A stretch of 64,000 nucleotides of DNA, from contig CM073326.1 of assembly GCA_037043015.1 (NCBI GenBank), forward strand, positions 11,850,345 through 11,914,344. Direction: 5' to 3'. How positions within the stretch are numbered: the stretch's first letter is position 1; every line of letters begins with the position of its first letter. The notes beneath the pieces are model-generated. The model saw only the letters and a program-made list of their open reading frames with translations, was not told the DNA's origin and did not search any database. The translations under genes were made by a program, and so were the position numbers. Below are positions 57,601 to 64,000 of this stretch, piece after piece. The DNA comes from Bryum argenteum. Taxonomy: Eukaryota; Streptophyta; Bryopsida; Bryales; Bryaceae.

Positions 57601-59215
57601 GCCTCCTCTTCTTCCTCTTCCTCGTCCTCTTCGTCCTGGTCGTCCTCCTCTGCGGACTGGTCTCCACCCGCCTCGGCTATCTCCTCGGCTCTTCTCTGTT
57701 GGGCTCTTGTCCTCCGGATGAGAGGGACGATCTCTTCTTCTTCCTCCTCTTCCTCTTCTGCACTTGGCATGAACAGAGAGGGTACCGTGTTGTGCGTCCG
57801 GCGGGATTCACCCGGTTGCTCCTCCTTCTTGTGTGGCCACCCGGGAGTCTTTGTCTTTGGCCCGGCCTGGCCGGGTCCCACCGCCCCGGTCTGCCGAGTG
57901 GGCCGCTCCGGTGACCCCTCCAAGTCGAGAGTCCGGACTTCCTCCATCTCGCCCCCGGACTCGGAAAGAGGTCGGGCCTGTGGATCCCGGATGGAAGGTC
58001 GTGCTTCTCGTGCCAATAGAAGATCTCGGTCGGTGAGGATGCCGTGCCGTTGATAGAGGTGGAAGAGGTAGGGGCGATGGGCACCCCTTCCAGTTCCCGA
58101 TCTTCACCACCTCCCGCCGCACCACCTCGTGGATGATGTGGTGCCATCGACCGCATCCGCCCATCGTAATTTGCGGGATGGCCTTCATCGATTTCACGGT
58201 GCGGTGGTTGGCTTGTCTGGCCGAGAGTATGGGGGAGAGAGAAACCGGAGGAGGCGCATCACCCGGGGTCCTTGCAATCTTCCGGTTTGAACCCGTCTTT
58301 CTCTGTTGGCCCCTTGCGGAACGGTTCTCACCCGTCGTCACCCTTCTTCTTGATGTAGCCGATTGGGGAATCCGGGAACTTGTAGGTCGCCCTCCAATGG
58401 CGAGGTCCCCAATTATCTGTCTTCCCCCTCGAAGTGCGTCACGTACATCTCGGGAAGCGGTGGGTGACGGTTTCTCGATGATGGCTCGATCCGCCAAGTC
58501 CCACGGGCGTCGAGAGCCCGGCGCACCCCATCCGGAGGAGGTCCTCTCTCAGCTCCGCCTGGTGCAGTGGAAGCTCGGGCACCTGCGGCTTCACCGACTT
58601 GAGGGGAATCGGCATCCCGAGTCGCCATGGGACGACTTCCCTCCTCTTCGGCATTGCTCCGGTTCTACTCTCCCTGCAGATGCCCCTGGAGTACTCTCTC
58701 CCCGCCTTTCCGGATCGACTCGTAGAGAAACCCTACTTCCCGAAACCCTAACCTCACCAAACTCGCTTTTCCAACTCTCGCGGATTCTTGGGCGCGCAAC
58801 AATGGCCGATCTCTCAAAATGCGCGGATTGGAATGGCGAGATGGATGGCGGCGCTCTCTAATAACAACAAACCGGAGTTCTCCTTCCGAGACATCATCAC
58901 CCCGCACTCGAGACGCATACACCGGGAATTACCCCGGTCATCATTGAGCCGCCGGTGGTTTCCGCCGGGCGCCGCGAGTTTTCGGCCCTTTTTCGGGTCG
59001 GTCGACCGGCGGCCCCGATCATCAACCCTAGTAGGAGAACCGGGCCATCCGGGCATCTCAGGGTATCAGCCGGATATCAATACGGGTATCCGGTAAGCTC
59101 TAAAATCCCCTAAGGTTAGCCGGAGGAATCCTAACACAAAATTACTATCTACGAACCGGTTTAAGCAGACCGATTTTTATTTCTACTTGCTAAAATTACT
59201 ATTTTACTCCTAATT
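54605..59215 (-). mobile_element. GC-rich nested element with degenerate gag-like coding region
   Basis: A sharply GC-richer block embedded in AT-rich DNA. Similar sequence occurs in the same orientation at both ends: GGGTATCAATATGGGCGGG near 54615 and ATATCAATACGGGTATCC near 59074, then a related TTTT(A)nTTCTAC...TAGCAAAAT/GCTAAAAT stretch near 54700 and 59175. This fits decayed direct terminal repeats. The only coding signal is the minus-strand frame set at 56.0-58.65 kb. Boundaries are approximate and the family is unknown; an LTR-type element is my best guess. Confidence 0.45.
55867..58654 (-). pseudogene. Degenerate gag-like protein gene, E/P/R-rich
   Basis: The longest open frame, 58016-56001 (671 codons), encodes a hydrophilic protein with long runs of glutamate, many prolines, basic clusters such as KRKAKKRKRS and a short helical coiled-coil-like stretch (ARLERVFQTP through LRKLQNIDRT). 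Upstream, protein-like text continues in other frames (LPEMYVTHFEG, then YKFPDSPIGYIKKKGDDG, then TMGGCGRWHHIIHEVVRREV, then YLFHLYQRHGILTDRD running into the long frame), so at least three frame changes and stops have accumulated. Downstream, a basic C-terminal stretch is in another frame down to 55867. No zinc knuckle, protease or polymerase motif is visible. Gag-like is a guess from composition and context. Confidence 0.4.
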
Positions 59216-60069
59216 AATTGCTAAAAACAAAAATATTGGAGAACAGGGTTCGACAAGACGTTTGAAATGACTTTAATATAGTAAATGGGATGTTTATTGA
59301 AGTTCACTTGGTTGATTGTTTCAAGGGGTGTGCGCGCCCACACCCCTTGCAATCTCTGATAATTTTTTTATTATTTCTATTTTTTAAAGATTCTTAAATT
59401 TTTTTAGGGTTTAAGGTTTTAAGATTGGGATTTTGGTGGCTTTGGTGGCGGGCTGCATGGTCGCAACAAAGACCACAAAGAGGATGAAGGGAGGAAGACA
59501 AAGATTTTAACATATCGAGTACAAAGTGGACAACTTGAATAGTAGCGTACCTGCACAAGAGCGAACAAGAACCCAAAATGCACGCCGCAACAGTAGCAAC
59601 AACACCAATGATAGCAATGAGGAATAGCAACAAGATCAGCAAGTAGCAAGCATCGATTCGGTAGCAACAGCACGCGGCGATCTGGTACAACAGCAGCAGC
59701 GATTCGGTACTAGAGCAAGCAGCGATTCGGTACAGCAGCAAGCGGCAAGGAGAATCGGCAAAAAGATTTTTGGTTGCAACAAGTCACGAAACTCTCCTAG
59801 TGCTCTACAGATCGTCCTAGCAGCGTCCTTCAGAAACACGAGCAAGAGCGGAGGAGGAAGAAAAGGCAAATGCGCGAGAAGATCAGAAGCGGGGAGGTCA
59901 GATGAAAAACAAAAGAGAAGGTGGTAGAGGTGTTCGCCGGACACTGCAGCCCCTGCCTTCTTTGCGGGCGACCTGCGCGCCTCGGCGACAAAGGGCTGCG
60001 CCAAGGTCGGGCCGCAGTCACCCCCAAGAAGCGAGGGGGGGGGGTGTCGGCGAACACCTCTACCACCCT

Positions 60070-60104
<35 letters not shown>
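59216..60104. other. Module, tandem repeat and hairpin insertion between the two transposon genes
   Basis: Contains one palindromic module (GGTTGATTG then GGGGTGTGCGCGCCCACACC, about 59310-59352) related to the 8.35-9.51 kb arrays. It also holds repeated CAGCGATTCGGTAC-like units (about 59654-59740), an inverted repeat at 59920-60066 and a T-run of about 30 (60073-60103). The insertion lies at the same place relative to conserved flanks as the module array in the 3.36 kb derivative. Confidence 0.5.
59920..60066. repeat. GC-rich inverted repeat with 20-bp perfect arms
   Basis: GGTGGTAGAGGTGTTCGCCG (59920-59939) is repeated as its complement at 60047-60066, around a very GC-rich centre of about 107 bp that ends in a G-run (about 60036-60045). 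Confidence 0.75.
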
Positions 60105-60110
<6 letters not shown>

Positions 60111-60320
60111 TGTCATTTTTAGTTGATGGATGTCTAATCAAAGGTATTTTTATTGTTGTACTATAGCAATTTTGTTGTATGTTAAGTTTTTCAAAAAACT
60201 TTCTATAATTATGAAAACAATTGAATGATTTTAGTAGAAGGCTAATGTAATCTACAAGTTATTGTTTCACTAAATTCTTGAAATTTTGTTGTGTGTTGTG
60301 AATCATTTTTTTAATTCTTA
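60105..60320 (-). repeat. Intergenic segment shared with the 3.36 kb derivative
   Basis: Read on the minus strand it aligns over about 220 bp with 8020-8240, including GATTCACAACAYACAACAAA and ACCTTTGATTAGACATYC. It anchors the argument that the two transposon genes belong to one element. Confidence 0.7.
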
Positions 60321-61463
60321 AAATTGACTGAAAATGAAATTAATTAATTTATTTTTTCTTTCAATTTCCAAGATGACTCAAAATGTAAGTTACTAGTTGA
60401 ATAATCTTTAACGCACAAGTGTTTGCATTGTTAAATTCCGGTTTATTTGTTGTATGTTTCCAGGTCTATATATTTTACATCTATTGAAGAGCATGTCTAA
60501 GAATGGACATGTGGTGTGAACACCACTTGGTTCTAAGCCCTATAAAGCTAACTCATTGAGGTGGGGATAATTTAGTTACAATTTGATTTAATATTTTTTG
60601 TTCTTCTATAAAACTTTGTTCCTACTTGAGTGCAATTGAATCATTGGTTGCAAGTTTTATTCAACTTTCATTTTTATAATGTAGTAGAAGTTAAAGTTAA
60701 AGTTTAAAATTACCATATTTTCCAAACAATAATATATTGCATTCATACAAGAACACATGGTAATTCTATCCATCGCTATGATAATAGATCATACAATGAA
60801 TATTGCAAATATTATTTTTTCTTGCAAATTTAATTGAACCTATAAGTAAGTTGTAACTTTCTATAATCATTGTCATTGCAATAATTATTCCTTTATCCTA
60901 AACAATACCACCATCTTTGTGATTTTATGCACGCTCAAAGCATGATGTAGGATTTATAACGGAAATTGCCATAGGTACAAAGTAATTTGACGCCATTTTA
61001 TGTTTTCATTGTCTTTTTTTATTTCAATCAACCATTTTTAGCAATGTATTATGAAACGCAAACAATCCAATTCCTAGGGTGTAACATAGTCTTGGACAAG
61101 GTATCAAACATGATTATTGTTATTTCCATGTAATCAAAACTTAGCATCGTATTATTTTATCCAACACAGGTCTGTAGAGGTAGATAAACCGTTAATTTAT
61201 ATATAAATAAAGTACACAAGATAATCCTAAGTAATTTAACAACTTTAAACAATCTTAACAATTATATACAATATCATTACGAACTTAGTAACCAACATTA
61301 ACAATCATGTTTGGAAGCAAAAATTTATGTCCTTGAACATATGTTCGTTTGAATGAATGATATATTCTATTGCTTACACACATATTTTCACATGTTTGCA
61401 ATGTATAGGTTCCTATTAGTTCAACAACGACAATGGACAGCTCCAATTTCCAAATCCCTTTAG
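60321..61463. other. 5' flank of the transposase gene, no gene seen
   Basis: AT-rich. Presumably holds the promoter and 5' exon(s) of the plus-strand transposase gene, since its frame opens at 61464 without an ATG. No individual signal was assigned. Confidence 0.35.
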
Positions 61464-64000
61464 TACATCAAAACACCATACAGAAGCGATGTCATTAATC
61501 CGAACGGTTCAGTGGGAGCGCGATTAATACGAGCAGCTCGTGCAAGGCGGACTGGAGATGGTATTACTCAGGTCATTTCATCTCAATTGGGAAGGACATT
61601 TGAATTGTTATCAAAAAGAAGAGAAGTTGTCGGCTTGGCAACTAGGGAGTATACATTTGAAACTGGCGCGCAATTGCATGGATCGAAATTGTTCCCGTCC
61701 GAGGTGGCAGTACGCATCACTAGGGTAGACGATGCATTGCATTGGACTGGAGAGATTGTAGGAGAGCGTCTTGGAATGTGTGTTGGATTGATCATCCGTT
61801 GGCACAAGTCTTATCTACGTGCGATAGCCATGGAACCCACCATTCAAAATGGCGAGGACGTATTGAATGGGTCTCAAACGCCATCTGTACGGAGGTTGGC
61901 ACAAGAATTTGATTTCCATGACAACTTCAACACACCTGGATCCACTGATAGGTCTCGGCGCAGTAGTATAGCTTCAAACCCCCTAGATGAGAACTCTCCA
62001 TTTTCTCAAAGTACTCCTTCCAACATCCGTGATTTGCCCCATGTAGATGGGCTTATTCATGTCAGAGCGGCCCGACGTCCATATTCTATGCAAAATAGAA
62101 GAAGCAGAGATTCCAGGGAGACATCTTCTACAGAAGGTATATCTACAAAGGTATCTCTTCTTAGCGTGCAAAGGGCAATAGGGCGAGGAGGATGCAAACA
62201 AAATTGTTTGAGAGACATTCAAGAACGGTATCTATTGGACATGCGTTATAATGCGTGGGCTTCTACTTATGCAATTCGAAGTACTTGGATGAGACAAATG
62301 CTGCTTTCTTTTTATACACGGACGGAACGTTTCCAACGAGATAAATTTGTCCCAAAGTTAGATGGCAAACAAGTTTGTAATGCTTGTTATGCTCTGGGCA
62401 TTGGATATTCACAAAGACGGTTTAAACAACTGAAGAAGGAGTGTTTAATATATGGAAGAGTGGCAGCGATTCACGGTAACAGCCTTTCAAACCCGCTTCG
62501 GGAGAGCACTAGAATGTCAGCGGCAGAGGCCTCATTTAAATCATTTGTGACAAAGCTGGTTGTCATCAACCTCATCGTTCAATTCTTCGTAAGGATGACA
62601 ACGAAGTGGTGCCTCTTATTCTCCTGCCCATGAATACTCAGAAGTCTGATATATTCAATTACGTGAACGAGGAGGTGAAGAGAGTTTGTAACGGAGAAAC
62701 CATTTCAATTAGCTCGTTCCGGAGGATGTGGCGCATCATGTATCCTCATGTCCAGGTACCTCCATTCTCGAGGTTTTCAAAGTTTTATCACTGCTTGGAG
62801 TATAAATGTGCCATGGAGGGAACCACGAATGGAGATGCTCGGATCAAAATAAAAGAGTTGTTTATGATGCATCTGTGTATTCAGATGGAGGAACGGAAGG
62901 ATTATTGGATATTTAAGAGGTCGTGCTATATCAGCCCGGAGTTGTACATGTGCATCATCGTTGATGGCATGGATCAAAACACTACCATGGTACCGAGAAT
63001 GCGTCAAACCGTGAAGAACATTGAGTATCGGTTTGTGAAGACCCATTTGTGTGGAGCCCTCGTACATGGGATTGGTTTATACTGCGATGTGTGGTTCGGC
63101 GCGCACCACAAACATGATAGCAACCAGGTGGTGAGCACATTGTTGCACGTGATAGGAGATGTGAAGAGGAGAAAACGCTTTTTGCCTCCAACATTACGTA
63201 TCCAAGCGGATAACTGCACACGAGAGAATAAAAACATTTACATGTTTGCTCTATGTGTTTCATTGGTGGGATTGGGTTTTTTTCAAGAGGTGGAGCTCTC
63301 TTTCCTTATAGTGGGCCATACACACGAAGATATCGACCAACGCTTTAGTTGTATATCTAATGTGTTGAAGAGGTCGGACATCGACTCATTGAAGGAAATG
63401 CTTAGTCTAATAGAACAAGGTACATCCATAACAGAGGCGTTTGTTAGCGCCAGACTCTTAGAAAATGTGTGGGACTGGAAGTCCTTCATAACCCCTCACT
63501 TACTAACGGGTGGGGACTCTTTGGTTGGCATAACCTTTCCGCACCACATGCGATTCTATATGGACAATCGAGAGGGGGTCGGTAAGGTTCGAGTACAACA
63601 CAAACATTATAGCAAGGATAAATGGGGACCTGAGTTAGGGACAAAGACGTTGCAGTCGCTACCAAATAAAGAAAAACGACCATCGTTTGCAAAGGTGTTT
63701 GCAGCTGATGAAAGGGAGTTGAAGGCATTGAATGACTTTATTGCATACAAAGAAAGGTGCATTCAAAGATTCCAACATCCGGAAAAAAATGGTGAAGCTA
63801 AAAGAGAGGCCGAACATTTGAAACTATACCTAGCCGAATTTCCAAGCAAAGATCGTAGCAACGAGCATAGTTCTTCACAGCTTTGGCCTTCAGAGGTATT
63901 AGAGACATCACCTACTGTAGATGCATCAATAGATGTTATTGACGATCGAAATGAATCAAACCACGAGATTACTATTGTGGACCAAATAGTGGCGATGCTT
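61464..64000 (+). pseudogene. DDE-type (DUF7869-like) transposase gene of the large transposon, frameshifted, 3' end outside window
   Basis: The frame open from 61464 to 62633 has no ATG near its start (first in-frame GTG 61512), so an upstream exon is likely. It contains LDGKQVCNACYALGIG and, further on, AIHGN, as in the N-terminal half of a widespread family of eukaryotic DDE/RNase H-fold proteins (DUF7869 type). Protein similarity then continues in another frame, open from 62540 to the window edge (487 codons). Counted from ATG 62630 it has VDGMDQNTTMV (D112, D115), QADNCTRENKN (D194, N195) and VGHTHEDIDQRF (H230-D236), the expected acidic and His-rich signature. The frame change near 62546 looks like a one-base loss, though an unrecognised intron cannot be excluded. 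Family recognition is from motifs only. Confidence 0.7.

Larger units (their letters stand above)
46317..64000 (-). mobile_element. Large two-gene DNA transposon with nested insertions, one end outside window
   Basis: One terminal repeat (core CAATTAAGCAATTATGCACT, 46321-46340) lies about 0.7 kb from the end of a long minus-strand gene (gene B). A divergent plus-strand transposase gene starts near 61.5 kb. The two are joined by DNA that the deletion derivative at 7356-10713 also keeps. In that derivative the order terminal repeat, intergenic segment, start of gene B, gene B 3' flank, terminal repeat is the same as here read on the minus strand, which is why I treat both genes as parts of one element. 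Nested insertions are a solo-LTR-like element (48173-50927), a GC-rich gag-like element (about 54.6-59.2 kb) and a module/hairpin insertion (about 59.3-60.1 kb). Without these the part in the window is roughly 9-10 kb. The far terminus is not visible. Confidence 0.65.

Noticed and set aside
57079-58053. 324-codon serine-rich frame on the plus strand
   Set aside because: It lies antisense to the longer minus-strand frame 58016-56001 and its serine runs mirror the glutamate codons there; a shadow frame.

Overview
The window is nuclear DNA from a streptophyte, most likely a land plant. The evidence is one intact, spliced branched-chain aminotransferase gene with short phase-0 introns, a captured EXORDIUM-type (plant cell-growth family) fragment, and an AT-rich background packed with nested eukaryotic transposons. 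A Tc1-like DD34E element, many TTAA-flanked (piggyBac-like) miniature elements and a restriction-like-endonuclease non-LTR fragment are unusual for a flowering plant and weakly suggest a non-seed plant. No rRNA gene, confident tRNA gene, CRISPR array or bacterial-type operon was seen.

Layout. 1-3.1 kb: the 5' LTR and gag-protease part of a Ty3/gypsy element on the minus strand that runs off the left edge and abuts a non-LTR endonuclease fragment (3.1-3.7 kb). 3.7-6.9 kb: repeats and low-complexity DNA without a recognisable gene. 6.9-11.2 kb: a TTAA-type element split by a 3.36 kb transposon, which itself holds an array of palindromic modules around an EXORDIUM-like fragment. 11.2-19.9 kb: mostly unassigned, with a higher-GC stretch at 12.6-17.4 kb and a foldback element at 18.3-18.95 kb. 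19.9-22.5 kb: a solo-LTR-like element. 22.8-32.4 kb: a dense cluster of TTAA-flanked miniature elements from several families. 33.26-35.86 kb: the aminotransferase gene (minus strand), with a likely 5'-UTR intron reaching about 37.4 kb. 38.5-46.3 kb: more TTAA elements, a Tc1-like transposon, a minisatellite and a 37-bp-arm hairpin.

46.3 kb to the right edge: what I read as one large DNA transposon. It has a terminal repeat at 46.32 kb, a long gene on the minus strand (gene B, 53.6 to 47.0 kb) and a divergent DDE-type transposase gene on the plus strand (61.5 kb to the edge). Gene B has a ParB/DGQHR-like segment, an AT-hook-like motif and possibly a degenerate methyltransferase-like C-terminus. 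It is cut in frame by a second solo-LTR-like element with a 5-bp target duplication. A GC-rich degenerate gag-like element and a hairpin/module insertion sit between the two genes. The 3.36 kb element at 7.36-10.71 kb is a deletion derivative of the same family: it keeps the same terminal repeat, about 220 bp of the intergenic DNA, the first codons of gene B and gene B's 3' flank, in the same order and orientation.

Apart from the aminotransferase, everything recognisable is mobile-element derived. All assignments were made by reading the sequence; no database search was run.
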